Shown here piece after piece: positions 32,559-43,428 of a stretch of 64,000 nucleotides of DNA. Under the pieces are notes generated by a model. That model worked only from the letters and a program-made list of their open reading frames with translations, ran no database searches and was not told the DNA's origin. A program made the translations under genes and the position numbers. Where the stretch lies: contig OY294045.1 in NCBI GenBank assembly GCA_958510825.1, forward strand, positions 94,362,988-94,426,987, read 5' to 3'. Each line of letters begins with the position of its first letter. Within the stretch, counting starts at the first letter, position 1. Source of the DNA: Brachypterus glaber (Eukaryota > Arthropoda > Insecta > Coleoptera > Kateretidae).

Positions 32559-34073
32559 ATGGAAGATTTAAATAAAATGGATCTTAGATATTTGACGGTA
32601 GAGCAAATAAATTATGAATTGCGTATTAGGTCTTTAACGGCTAGGAATGATAGAAATGCGAAAATTAAAACATTGAGTAGAGCTATAGCAAGGGAAACGG
32701 AGGACAATAAATATGTCGATCCGGAGTTTAATTTCAATAATGAGGTAAAAGCTATTAATGATAATATTGATATTGTAAAAACTTTAGTTAAAGAACTTGA
32801 GGAGTTTGAGTACTCAATTTCTCAACTCATTCGTATAAAGTCAAATCTAGCGCACATAAATAAGCGTTTAAATAGGTTTCCGGAAGTAAAGGATAAAGAA
32901 GCAGATAGGACAAAATTTTTACAGATTTCTAAAGCCACTTGTTTAGAATTAGAGGCGGATTTGATTGAGGCTCATACTGCGCATGAGAATAAGGTCAATG
33001 AAACTAATATGACAAGAATTTCTTTAAATGACACAACGTTTCATGCAGCAGCTAATACTTCGGCTAGATCAGACCCGGACTTTATAAAGCCTGTACCTGT
33101 TTATAAATGGGGTGTTTCTTTTGACGGTACTGGAGACGTACTTTCGTTCATTGAAAAAGTAGATTATTTAAAAGTTTGTAGAAACGTCTCAGATGAAATT
33201 TTATTTAAAACAGCTTATGACTTATTTAAAGAGCCGGCGCTCTCTTGGTTTTTGTCAGTTAAAAGTTCAGTTAATAATTGGTCAGAGTTAATAGGATTAT
33301 TAAAGAAAGAATTTTTGTCTGCTAGTGTAGATGATCATACTTGGGATGACATCAGGGCAAAGTATCAAAAACCAGATGAGTCAATTTCAGTTTTTACAGC
33401 GGCTATGGAGACATTATTTAAGAGACTTTTGCGTTATCCTAGTGATTTTACAAAATTGAAAACAATTAGGGAAAGGATACTTCCACATTATTTTACTCCG
33501 TTATCATTAGTAGAAGTAAACTCGATTGAAGACCTCAGAAAGTATTGTAAAAAGTTAGATGAAGCTTACATTTTGAAACAAAAAAGTGTAACAAATAAAA
33601 ACGCAATTTATAAGAAATCAGTACCTAGGGTAAATGTGGTAGAAACTCAAGATAGTAGTTTTGCAGAGGAAAGTAGTTGTGTAAATAAAGCAAGTAGTAG
33701 TAAAAATGTTTGTAAAGAAGGGCACTGTTGTCAGATAAATTCAAATAGTAATTTTAGTAACAATTTTAGAAATAATAATAATAGTAATGGTAACTATAAT
33801 AGAAATTTCAGAAATAATGGATATAAATCTTTTGGTAGTAATAGTAGCAGTAATTTTAATAGTAATAAAAATCAGAAAAATAGCAGTTCAGAAAATAATA
33901 GTACAGTAAATAGTAGTAATCAAGTAAAGCAAATAGTCTGTTATAATTGTAATGGAATTAATCATGTTTTTAGTAAATGTCTTGCAAAAAGGACTAAGTT
34001 TTGTTACCGTTGTGGAAAAAAAGACGTATTTTTAAAAGATTGTTCTAATTGTCAAAAAAATGTAGAGCAGTAG
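32559..34073 (+). CDS. gag: Gypsy gag polyprotein (504 aa)
   Basis: The ATG at 32559 is the first in this frame after the leader. The product would form the virus-like particle and package element RNA. Residues 1-160 are Lys/Glu-rich with coiled-coil character. About 175-330 contains the capsid-like region (VPVYKWGVSFDG, then WSELIGLLKKEF). About 395-455 is an Asn/Ser-rich linker. Two zinc knuckles end the protein. The first (about 461-474) is a normal C-x2-C-x4-H-x4-C. The second (482-495) has Val where the His should be. Just before the stop the message reads A AAA AAT (34055-34061), a classic -1 slippery heptamer leading into pol. Confidence 0.9.
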   Translation: MEDLNKMDLRYLTVEQINYELRIRSLTARNDRNAKIKTLSRAIARETEDNKYVDPEFNFNNEVKAINDNIDIVKTLVKELEEFEYSISQLIRIKSNLAHINKRLNRFPEVKDKEADRTKFLQISKATCLELEADLIEAHTAHENKVNETNMTRISLNDTTFHAAANTSARSDPDFIKPVPVYKWGVSFDGTGDVLSFIEKVDYLKVCRNVSDEILFKTAYDLFKEPALSWFLSVKSSVNNWSELIGLLKKEFLSASVDDHTWDDIRAKYQKPDESISVFTAAMETLFKRLLRYPSDFTKLKTIRERILPHYFTPLSLVEVNSIEDLRKYCKKLDEAYILKQKSVTNKNAIYKKSVPRVNVVETQDSSFAEESSCVNKASSSKNVCKEGHCCQINSNSNFSNNFRNNNNSNGNYNRNFRNNGYKSFGSNSSSNFNSNKNQKNSSSENNSTVNSSNQVKQIVCYNCNGINHVFSKCLAKRTKFCYRCGKKDVFLKDCSNCQKNVEQ

Positions 34074-37000
34074 TGGGAAATCCCGGCCGACGCTCACTAC
34101 TTCATAAGGCCATACCTGATAGTAAGATAACTAGTAGCTACGAAGACAATTGGTTCAATTGGACAATTTGGCTAGAAAAAGTAAAAGCATTTTATAAAAA
34201 TCACTTAATTTCCTTAGTAAATTTAAATCCTTTTGAAAATTTACCAAATGATAATAGGCCTTATATAAAAGCAAGTATCGCTAATAAGCAAATAGTAGCA
34301 TTAATAGATACTGGCGCTAACTGTTCAGTTATAGGAAATTTGGGAATTAGTTTGATTAAAAGTTTAAATTTAGAAATTTGTAATAGTAGTATACCATATG
34401 TAACTACGGCTGATAAGGCACATCAAAAAGTTTTAGGTTTTGTGGAGTTACCAATTACAGTCAATGATACAGTAAATGTTTTAAAAATTTTAGTAGTACC
34501 GACTTTGCAAACAGAATTTATTTTTGGAGTAGATTTTTTGAAACAATTTTCTATATCTCTAAGTTTCGAAAATAATTCTTGGAAATTTTTGAATAAAGTA
34601 GAAATAAATAGTATTAATTCTAGTAATGAATTTGGAATTTTAGAGTTAAGTAGTGATCAGGAACATTTAGCTAATAAAGTTAAAGATTTGTTCAAAGAAC
34701 TAAAAAAAGATAAGTTAGGGTGTACTCATATAATGAAACATGATATTGATACTGGGGATAACAAACCTTTTAAAATGCGACAATACCAAATGTCTCCGTA
34801 TATGCAAGAAATTTTAGTTAAAGAATTAAAAGATATGTTAGCACAAGGGGTAGTCTCTCCTTCGAATAGCGATTATAATAGTCCGGTATTGTTAGTGAAA
34901 AAATCTGATGGATCGCATAGGCTTTGTTTCGATGGTAGAAAATTAAATGCTCAAACAAAGAAGGATTCTTATCCATTACCAAAAATTGATAGAATTTTAA
35001 GTATGCTTGGTAAGGCGAGATATATTTCTACAATCGATCTGAAAAAAGCTTTTTGGCAGATTCCACTGACTGAAAGGTCAAAGGAAAAATGCGCTTTCAC
35101 TGTACCTGGCTATGGTCTATTTCACTTTAATCGTATGTGTTTTGGGTTGGCTAACGCGGCGCAAAGGCAACAACGATTGATGGATAAATTGTTTGGTGCT
35201 GCCTTTGAACCATATATTTTTGTATATTTAGATGACATAATAATAGTATCATCTAGTTTTGAAGAACATATACGTCTGCTAAAAGAGGTTTATCGTATTT
35301 TAAAAGAAGCTAATCTTACAATAAATTTTGATAAGTGTAAATTTTTTAGAAAATCATTAAAGTATTTGGGTTTTGTTTTGGATAGAGAAGGGTTACGCAC
35401 AGATATAGAAAAAGTACAGGATATGTTAAATTATAAACGTCCTAGTACAACTACAGAGATTAAACGGTTTATAGGGTTATGTTCATGGTACAGACGGTTT
35501 GTAAAAAATTTTGCAACGTTAGTAGCACCACTTAATGCTTTGCTGAAAGGTTTAGGAAAGAAACAACCAATTAAATGGAATAATGAAGCTGAAGTCGCGT
35601 TTGTTAAAATAAAAGAAGCTCTTGTTTCAGCTCCGGTTTTAACCAGTGCTAGGTACGACCTTGTTTTCACCATACAATGTGACGCTAGTAATGTAGGTTT
35701 GGGAGCAGTGTTAACACAGGTTCAGGAGGGAAAGGAAAAGGTTATTGCATACGCCTCAAGAACTCTCTCAAGATCAGAAAGAAATTTTAGCACCGGTGAA
35801 AAAGAATGTTTAGCTCTTTTATTCGCGATTGATCGTTTCAGGGGATATATTGAAGGAGTTAGGTTTAATGTTATAACAGACCATTCTAGTTTAAAGTATT
35901 TAGCAAATTTTAAAGACCCGACAGGAAGAATTGCTAGATGGGCGGTTAAACTCCAACAGTATGACATGAATATTACATATCGTAAGGGTAGTTTACAAGT
36001 AGTTCCAGATGCATTAAGTAGGGCTTTTGAAGAAGTTGAACCAGAAAAACCAGTATTTCCGTCAGTTAATTTAATATCATTTGATTCGGAACAGTATGGT
36101 AAAGATGAGTACTATGTTTCATTAAGAGAAAAGATATTGAAGAGTCCAAATCAATATAAAGAGTATAGAATTGTAGAAGATAAAATATATAAATTTGATC
36201 GTTCTAATTTAGGTATTAAAACGAATATTAAAGAGTGGAAGTTGTTGGTTCCGAGACTCTGTAGGGTGCTTGTTATGAAAGAATGTCATGATGATCCTTT
36301 AGCAGCTCACATGGGTTTTTATAAAACTTTTAATAGGGTATCACAAGAATATTTTTGGCCACGTATGAGATCAGATATTTTGAAATATGTTAAGTGTTGT
36401 AAAATTTGCGCTGAACAAAAGGTTCCGAATTATGCACGTCATGGGTTGATGGGTAAAGAAAAGAATATTAGTTTCCCTTGGCAGTGTATTTCAACAGATT
36501 TTATAGGTCCATTACCTAGATCGAATGGAGGGTTTTGTTATTTATTAGTAGTATCTGATTGGTTCACAAAATATACACTTTTACAACCTTTGAAAACAGC
36601 TACTGCTCAAGGTGTAATAAAATTTATAGAAAATCAGGTGTTCTTAATATATGGCGTACCGCAGTACATTATTGTCGATAATGGTACTCAGTTTGCTGGG
36701 AAAGCTTTCAAAAAGCTTGCGGACGACTATCAAGTTCAAAAAATCTGGTACAATGCCAAATTTCATTCACAAGTGAATCCTACAGAAAGACAGAATCGAA
36801 CGGTAGAAACGGCGATAAGGTCTTATATAAAAGAAAATCACCGGGAATGGGATAAAAATATAGGTAAAATAGGTCTTGCGCTTCGTACCGCAGTTAATGA
36901 GGTCCACGGACATTCGCCGGCGTTTCTCAATTTTGGAAGAATCGTACCTTTAACAGGGGCTTACTATGGCAAAGTTTCGTCCACTCAAGACGTTGAGTTG

Positions 37001-37360
37001 GAACCGGATTCTCGGGAAATGTATTTTAAGGATTTAGTTGGGTTAAAAGACATTTTTGCGGATGTAAAAACTAAATTGCATGAAGCATACGAGCGAAATA
37101 GAAGAGCCTATAACCTTAGAAAGCGTGACGTAACGTTCACGATAGGTGAGAAGGTATGGAAAAGAAATAAAGTTCTTTCCAGCGCAGTAAATTATTTTGC
37201 GTCAAAATTAGCGCCTAAGTACGTGTTATGTAAGATAATAGGTAAAAAGTCAAATTTGGTTTATGTGTTACAGGATAAAAACGGTCAATCCATTGGAGAC
37301 TGGCACGTTAAAGATCTTAAGAAATATTTGGGTTCGAATAGTGATGTATCCGTCGGATAA
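34049..37360 (+). CDS. pol: Gypsy pol polyprotein, expressed by -1 frameshift (about 1100 aa)
   Basis: The frame overlaps the end of gag by 25 bases, lies in the -1 frame and has no ATG at its start, so it is expected as a gag-pol fusion. Domains in order: aspartic protease (IDTGA, about residue 87); reverse transcriptase (TIDLKKAFWQ at 328, catalytic YLDD at 393); RNase H (CDASNVG at 544, then E585, D611, D654); integrase zinc region (H747, H754, C784, C787) and catalytic triad (D817, D877, E913); then a GPY/F-like tail (KLAPKYVLCKI). All catalytic residues are present and there is no stop. DGRKLN replaces the more usual DYRKLN, and AAQRQQRLMD is the local form of the RT helix. No envelope gene follows. 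Confidence 0.93.
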   Translation: MSKKCRAVVGNPGRRSLLHKAIPDSKITSSYEDNWFNWTIWLEKVKAFYKNHLISLVNLNPFENLPNDNRPYIKASIANKQIVALIDTGANCSVIGNLGISLIKSLNLEICNSSIPYVTTADKAHQKVLGFVELPITVNDTVNVLKILVVPTLQTEFIFGVDFLKQFSISLSFENNSWKFLNKVEINSINSSNEFGILELSSDQEHLANKVKDLFKELKKDKLGCTHIMKHDIDTGDNKPFKMRQYQMSPYMQEILVKELKDMLAQGVVSPSNSDYNSPVLLVKKSDGSHRLCFDGRKLNAQTKKDSYPLPKIDRILSMLGKARYISTIDLKKAFWQIPLTERSKEKCAFTVPGYGLFHFNRMCFGLANAAQRQQRLMDKLFGAAFEPYIFVYLDDIIIVSSSFEEHIRLLKEVYRILKEANLTINFDKCKFFRKSLKYLGFVLDREGLRTDIEKVQDMLNYKRPSTTTEIKRFIGLCSWYRRFVKNFATLVAPLNALLKGLGKKQPIKWNNEAEVAFVKIKEALVSAPVLTSARYDLVFTIQCDASNVGLGAVLTQVQEGKEKVIAYASRTLSRSERNFSTGEKECLALLFAIDRFRGYIEGVRFNVITDHSSLKYLANFKDPTGRIARWAVKLQQYDMNITYRKGSLQVVPDALSRAFEEVEPEKPVFPSVNLISFDSEQYGKDEYYVSLREKILKSPNQYKEYRIVEDKIYKFDRSNLGIKTNIKEWKLLVPRLCRVLVMKECHDDPLAAHMGFYKTFNRVSQEYFWPRMRSDILKYVKCCKICAEQKVPNYARHGLMGKEKNISFPWQCISTDFIGPLPRSNGGFCYLLVVSDWFTKYTLLQPLKTATAQGVIKFIENQVFLIYGVPQYIIVDNGTQFAGKAFKKLADDYQVQKIWYNAKFHSQVNPTERQNRTVETAIRSYIKENHREWDKNIGKIGLALRTAVNEVHGHSPAFLNFGRIVPLTGAYYGKVSSTQDVELEPDSREMYFKDLVGLKDIFADVKTKLHEAYERNRRAYNLRKRDVTFTIGEKVWKRNKVLSSAVNYFASKLAPKYVLCKIIGKKSNLVYVLQDKNGQSIGDWHVKDLKKYLGSNSDVSVG
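34055..34061 (+). promoter_or_regulatory. -1 ribosomal slippery site
   Basis: In the gag frame the codons are CAA AAA AAT, giving the heptamer A AAA AAT. It lies four codons before the gag stop and inside the gag-pol overlap. I did not find a strong pseudoknot by eye. Confidence 0.7.
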
Positions 37361-38194
37361 CTGCATGCATGAGTTTTTAAATTTCAGAAAGAAAAATAAA
37401 ACCGTTAATTGTAAATATTAGCTAAGAGTGAGTAAAAGTCAAGTGTAAATAGTTAAATTTTATTTTAAATAAAAGAAAGTCAAATATTGTAAAAAAAAAA
37501 AAATATTTTCTTTGATGCTCGAGGGATCAGGTCTAGAACTGATTGCTGCGACATTTTAGTAGATGGGTGTAGAGTGAGTGTTCTTCAGTTTTGATTGAGA
37601 TCTTGATTAGAATACCTGAAAAATTAAAAGGTTAATAACGGTCAAAACTATGGACTAAAAAGTTTTTGGACTTAGTGTCAATAATAAGGATTATTGATAT
37701 TAAAAAGTCATTGTTGTTGAATTTTAGTTAATAAGAATTTTCCCGATTATGTAACTTCCCGATTGTGTAACTATAACTCGATTTTGTCAATTCATGGATT
37801 TGTCCCTAGTAAATAGGCGTGTGGTACGCGTAGATATCAGGCTTAACTAAAAATTCAATAAAAATGCATTCAATAACAAGTTCAATAAACATTGATTCAA
37901 TATTGATTCATAAAAATTGGATAGAAATGCAATGAAAAATAAATAAATATTTTTATTTTTGTATATATTCGGAAAGGGGAATAAAGCTACAATAAATAAT
38001 AAGTAAATTTAATAGTTTTTGGTTACAGAATCAGAATATGCTAGTAGCATAAGTTAGGAGTAATTTTTTTTGGTTACGGGGTTATTCTTTGTGATATTGT
38101 AATGTTCTATTTAGAGTTAACTATTGGAGTTTATACTCTGGGTTAAAAAATATTTTTGGGAATAAATATTTTTTATTTATTCGGAGGAGGGCTG
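37361..38194 (+). other. Gypsy 3' non-coding region and polypurine tract
   Basis: There is no envelope-like frame in 834 bp. The tract GGAGGAGGG (38183-38191) sits three bases before the 3' LTR and should prime plus-strand synthesis. The rest is AT-rich. Confidence 0.75.
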
Positions 38195-40498
38195 TGTAGC
38201 AGTTATGACTGCCACTGTTTTTAAAGATTACCTGATCTGTGTCACGTAATCATACGATGTTACCATTTTTTCAGAAGTTAGTATTTCTTTCTATTTGCAC
38301 ATATAAGATTGAGTACAGACTTATTGTATGGTCTTGTGGAAGTCTTGCGATGGTCCTTGATTCCATTTGCTGGGTCATTTTTCTTTTATTACAGAATTTG
38401 TCTTATTTTTGGTGTTTACTTTTGATAGCCTAAAATATAATAACAAACGTCTAGTAATCTACTACATTCAGTACTTGAGTTAGCTACTGATGTTTTTCAG
38501 CTAGTCTTACCTTTTTAATCACAGCTAAAGCTTCTGGAAGTCGGATAAAATCATTATCAAAGATTGTTTACCTAATTTTGAGGTTAGTTTTACTTCTACC
38601 CGCATTCAGGTATACAGTATGCATTGCATGGTCAGCTGATGACTTCAAGTTGGTTTATTTTCGTCGTATCATTTCTTAAACCATATGAAACGATTGTTAG
38701 ATGTATGGCTAGGCATTTTAAACTTATTTAGAGTATTCTTTTTCTTTATTTTCAAGTAATATTGGGATTATGAATAGATGTTTTTTGTGTTGCCTACCCT
38801 CAAAATCGATTTGTTGTTCGTAGTTCCAAGTTTCGCCACGGGGGGAGTTTTGTACCTTGCCGGAGTTGAAGGGAGAGGCGTTCTTTTTCAAAACGACAAG
38901 CAATGGCGTTCAGGTCGTAAAATCAGAATCTGATTTTTGTGAAACCATCCGTGGTTTATGTTTGTGTAAAAATGTTGCAATAAGTTTGTAATGAAGTGTA
39001 GTATAATCCTACGTAATTAGTTCAAGCAGTTTTAATGGAAATTCCACAATATTCATCTTTCAAAGTAAGTCGCTTTTTGGTTACCTAAGTTACAAGTGTT
39101 TAACACGTTGTTTTCTTTATTTTCATTAGAGGCGTACAGATGAAGGCTTCAGGCTGCAGAGTATTCTAGTATTCAGCACTTACTGCTCCAATTAATTCAG
39201 TTTTGGACTGGGTAAGTTTATTTTAAATCTAATTACGGATTTCGATTTTTCATATCGATGGCTGAGTTCTAAAGTCGCTGTTCTTTCTTTCTAGATTGTT
39301 GGTGAAGCTTTTCCATTTCTGTTCTAACGTTCTTCGAATGTTTTGACGATACCTCTATCCCAAATTTTATGAATATTGTTGGTGAAGCTTTTATATTTTA
39401 CAACGTTACCGTTATCTCAAATTTTACGAGTATCGATGGCGAAGCTTTCCATTTCAACTTTAATTTCAATTTTCATTGAGGTGTTCTTCAATTTTCCACA
39501 TTAGTTTTCAAGAGTTTTCAAGATTTTTCAAGATGTTCAGTAAATTGCAGTACCGTTTTTAAGCCAAGAGGTTTACAAACGTTTCAATGGATCCTCAAGC
39601 GTTTGAGTTTCAAACGTGTTCAAATTTGTAAGGAGTTCTCAAGGCAAGGACAAGGAAATGTTCTGCACAGTGACGTACATCATCAGGGAGTGGGACAACG
39701 TATTTGGTCGTTCCAGGGACAACTTTAATTAACAGGTTTTTATAGTTTTAGTGTAAATAATGAAAATGCGGTTTACTATATTTATTTTTGGTAAAATATC
39801 CAAGTTCTCAAATTTTAATATTTATTAAGGTGCTCTATTTTATTATGAATATTCTAGGTTGGTTTGTAAACAAAGTTGCAACTTTGGGCCGTACGCCTAG
39901 ATTACTATTTTTCACTTATTAACACATACCTTATATTACTGTTTTTATTTAGGTTATTCACCATAATAATTTTGGTATACATATTTTAACATTTTTGCAA
40001 TAGGGTAGTTCACCACATTTTTTTTTATATTTCGCAATGGGGTCTTTTCACCATACTTTTGGTAATTTATAATTTTATTTTAATTAATATGATTAATTAA
40101 AGTTGTCTACTTGTCATTTTAAATAAACATTGTAACAGCACATATTTGAGTTTTTGTTTAAATTATAATCAACACAAGATATACAAATCTATTCAAATCA
40201 TAGTTATTTTTCAGGTTTATACATGCTGTAAAAGATAATTAATATTCTAGTACATTATTTTTTATGTGTTTGAATCTTAACACATAAACTGCCAAGCACA
40301 TGTATGTTTACAAGATTCTGGCGCCCAAGGTGTTAAACTAAGCTTATTATCATAATTTTTAATCCATGAACCCCTGTGCCCGTACTGATGCCAGTTAGCC
40401 GATCGCAACCGTACATTTTCTTTTCTATAATAAGTAACCAGGGCAGCGCCTGATAATTTTTTAGTTTTTACTTATTCTAGACAGGAAAACGCGGTACA
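38195..40498 (+). repeat. Gypsy element, 3' LTR (2304 bp)
   Basis: The counterpart of 29333-31636 with the same ends, offset by exactly 8862 bp throughout. The target duplication ACAT follows at 40499-40502. Confidence 0.95.
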
Positions 40499-40803
40499 AC
40501 ATTCGTTGACGTTTGAGAATTTATTTTTATTTTCCGTCCTTTTCAGCAAGCCACAGAACTTTTTTAAGTAAGTTTATAAATTCCGTTACCTGATAGATAA
40601 CAACGTTTTCAAAACCATTTCTGCAACAAATTAAAGCCACATAATCGGGCTTTGATGTGTGCTTATTAGTTTTCTTCTAATTACTGAGTTTTAGACATAA
40701 CCTCTTTTGTTGTATACACCGAGTATTTTTGCAATATGGGCCATCCCTGTGTTTCTATTATGGGCTATATAGAACTATGTATTTAAGCCTAGAATTTTTC
40801 TAG

Positions 40804-40959
40804 AAGGCCAAGAAAAGATCAGCAACAGCCAAGAATAGAATAAAATGGAACGAGGGCGATATGGAACGCGCTATAATAGCGATGAGGCAGTACGAGATGG
40901 GTACCTTCAAAGCTTTAAATATGTTTAATATACCACGTTCTATATTAGGAGTTATTTGA
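40804..40959 (+). pseudogene. psq-type helix-turn-helix exon of a pogo-like transposase
   Basis: The frame begins right after an acceptor-like TTTTTCTAG and reads KAKKRSATAK..., KWNEGDMERAI, EMGTFKALNMF and NIPRSIL, then stops at TGA. This is the psq/CENP-B-like DNA-binding domain that starts pogo-, Tigger- and jerky-type transposases and binds the element's ends. The catalytic domain is missing, so the element is non-autonomous. It lies in the part of element (iii) to the right of the Gypsy insertion. Confidence 0.75.
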
Positions 40960-41285
40960 TTTATTATTTCATTTTAGATATAACTTTTATACTTTTAACT
41001 TATTGCGACCAATAAGATTGATTGCCACTTCAAATCTAATATTTATTAAACAATTTTGGGGGCAGCCCATATTTAGGGCCAATTTCAAATCGACACAAAA
41101 GTGCACCTTCTCACTATTTACGAAATAATGAATTTATTATTTGTTTTAATCAATATGAATTTATAACAGGTTGTGACTAATTAATATAGCTATCGTTGGG
41201 TACGTCTGGTATTGGAACTAAACTTTTATTAATTTTTTTACAAGAAAAAATAAAATGGGTAGCCCATATTTGCTTCCTCTCCCCT

Positions 41286-41752
41286 GTGCCACAAGCTGTC
41301 ACATTTAGTAACACCAAATAAAGATAGTATTAGTTATAGTATAGATTGAGATTTACAACATGCTTTTGAAATTTTTTAATGATCTCTAACTGTTTACGAG
41401 ATAAAATGCATGAGAGGTACATTTGAACCACCCTGTACATAGAGACAATTATTCTAGTTGAGTAGTATTATAGTAGTGTAGTTTCTTAAAATATTTATGT
41501 AATAAAAACACCTTTCAGTTTATAATGTGTTTTATTTGTAGTTTCAACTTCATACCCTCACCATTTGATTTCCATTTTCTTTTCTATACATAGCAGTAAA
41601 ATTGTAAAATTCATTTTTAATTTCACAAAAAAAAATTGAATTTTATTATAAATTTTGCAAAACTATTTTAAGTTTAGATAACATTTCGCAAAAAAAAATG
41701 TGAAATTACACTGCGTTTAAAAAAAAAATATGTAACTTCTTGTTTGCAACTT
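41286..41752. other. AT-rich spacer
   Basis: No gene is seen. Several AAATTTTACA-type short words recur without clear structure. Confidence 0.3.
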
Positions 41753-42176
41753 CACGGAAAGAAATTAGTGGGCTCTGCGCTATACATTATAAGATATTTG
41801 GTAACAGTGGCAAATTATAGTGATTTAAGCTATAGATTATAAGGGACACAATAACTAATAATGTTAAAAATAAATTGGAAACGATTATATATATTACAGA
41901 CACCATTATATTTATTACAGGCACTATTATAAATTTACAGAAATTTTATTATATTATAAAAATTATTAGCACGGACAATAATTAAATCTATTTAAGCTAT
42001 AAATGTCATACTATTTGTTATATTTTATTATTCACTAAACAATTAAAGTATTTCATATAAATTTTTACACTGACTGCCATAATTGTAAGAGAAAGCCTTG
42101 TATTTATATAATAAGCGATTATAATTTGCTTGGTATGTGTGTTATAGCGCTCCTAGCTATAATTTTTTTTTCCGTG
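41753..42176 (+). mobile_element. CACGG-type MITE, copy 2
   Basis: Same family as 500-923, with TT on both sides (41751-41752 and 42177-42178). The sequence differs from copy 1 at only a few positions. Confidence 0.8.
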
Positions 42177-42849
42177 TTGTGAGAACACTGTAATGTTGTC
42201 GTAAATATGTAAAATATTTGTAATAATGTGTAGAATTACAAATAAGTTGTTTATTTAAGCAATAAATTTACAATATTTTTGTAAATATACTATAAAAGAA
42301 ATTAAAACTGCTATTATAAATGAAACAAATATAAACAACGATTGGAAATATAGTATGGTAGTTTTACTCGTCTCTTATGAATTTTAAGTATACTTTTGTA
42401 ATATTATAAATACTATTGTGATAATTTAAACAAATGTTTTGTAATTTTAGAAAATAATTTAGTTCGTATTTTTACATAACTAGTAGTAAAAATATATTAC
42501 GCTAATAAATTTACTTTGATAGTGTTTGGCAAAAAATAACCAGCGATAGTTATAGTAATTTTACAAAATAATTTGTTCAGTGTACTATTTTTATATTTTT
42601 AACTCAAAAAATTTACAACTTATAGCTACGGCCCTGGTCGAAAAATGTCGAAAAACGGCATTACAGATCTCTATTTCGTTAATTTCTGGTAAACATTCGC
42701 TCAAATCAACGTCCGTTACCTAACAGTTTCCTTTACTATCTACCTCCCCCAGTCACAAACTCTCACATTTTCTGTGACCCCCTCCCTCCCCTAGGCGCGT
42801 TGCGTAATATATGGACAGTCCCCAACAAAACAATGATTTACAACATATA
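42177..42849. other. AT-rich spacer between inverted MITEs
   Basis: No gene is seen. It is flanked by copies 2 and 3 in opposite orientation, so the transcript could fold back over about 420 bp on each side. Confidence 0.4.
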
Positions 42850-43273
42850 CACGGAAAAAAAAATTATAGCTAGGAGCGCTATAACACACATACCAAGCAA
42901 ATTATAATCGCTTATTATATAAATACAAGGCTTTCTCTTACAATTATGGCAGTCAGTGTAAAAATTTATATGAAATACTTTAATTGTTTAGTGAATAATA
43001 AAATATAACAAATAGTATGGCATTTATAGCTTAAATAGATTTAATTATTGTCCGTGCTAATAATTTTTATAATATAATAAAATTTCTGTAAATTTATAAT
43101 AGTGCCTGTAATAAATATAATCGTGTCTGTAATATATATAATCGTTTCCAATTTATTTTTAACATTATTAGTTATTGTGTCCCTTATAATCTATAGCTTA
43201 AATCACTATAATTTGCCACTGTTACCAACTATCTTATAATGTATAGCGCAGAGCCTACTAATTTCTTTCCGTG
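42850..43273 (-). mobile_element. CACGG-type MITE, copy 3
   Basis: Minus-orientation copy with TA on both sides (42848-42849 and 43274-43275). Almost identical to copy 2. Confidence 0.8.
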
Positions 43274-43428
43274 TATGGCGTAAATTAACTATAGTTAATT
43301 TTAGAAAAAAAAATAAGAAAAATGTTTTAAATAAAATAATAATAATCAAAACTTAGACAAATAGCACAACTTAGTTGACTAACGTATTACTTCGTTTTCT
43401 ACATCGTAATTTTTTTGTACACAACATA

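Larger units (their letters stand above)
29333..40498 (+). mobile_element. complete Ty3/Gypsy LTR retrotransposon (11,166 bp)
   Basis: The order is 5' LTR, primer site, long leader with a six-copy motif, gag, pol (protease, RT, RNase H, integrase), a 0.8-kb non-coding tail, a polypurine tract and the 3' LTR. Apparently identical LTRs, a perfect 4-bp target duplication and open gag and pol frames show a recent insertion that may still be mobile. No envelope frame follows pol, so the element should move within cells only. It sits inside a pogo-like DNA element. Confidence 0.95.
29190..41285 (+). mobile_element. pogo-like element (iii) carrying a Gypsy insertion
   Basis: Left end GAGGAAGGGTAGTAAATGTG and right end CATATTTGCTTCCTC are imperfect inverted repeats. 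The word GGGCTA recurs at 29209 and 29228 (19-bp step), and related words recur near the right end (40738, 40764, 41060, 41260). With the Gypsy element removed it is about 0.93 kb, close to element (i). It retains the N-terminal psq-type helix-turn-helix exon of a pogo-like transposase at 40804-40959. The exact right boundary and target duplication are not certain. Confidence 0.65.

Noticed and set aside
34049..34051. A methionine start for the Gypsy pol frame
   Set aside because: The codon is TTG. There is no ATG at that point, so frameshifting from gag is more likely.
37361..38194. An envelope gene in the Gypsy element
   Set aside because: No frame of useful length exists between the pol stop and the 3' LTR.
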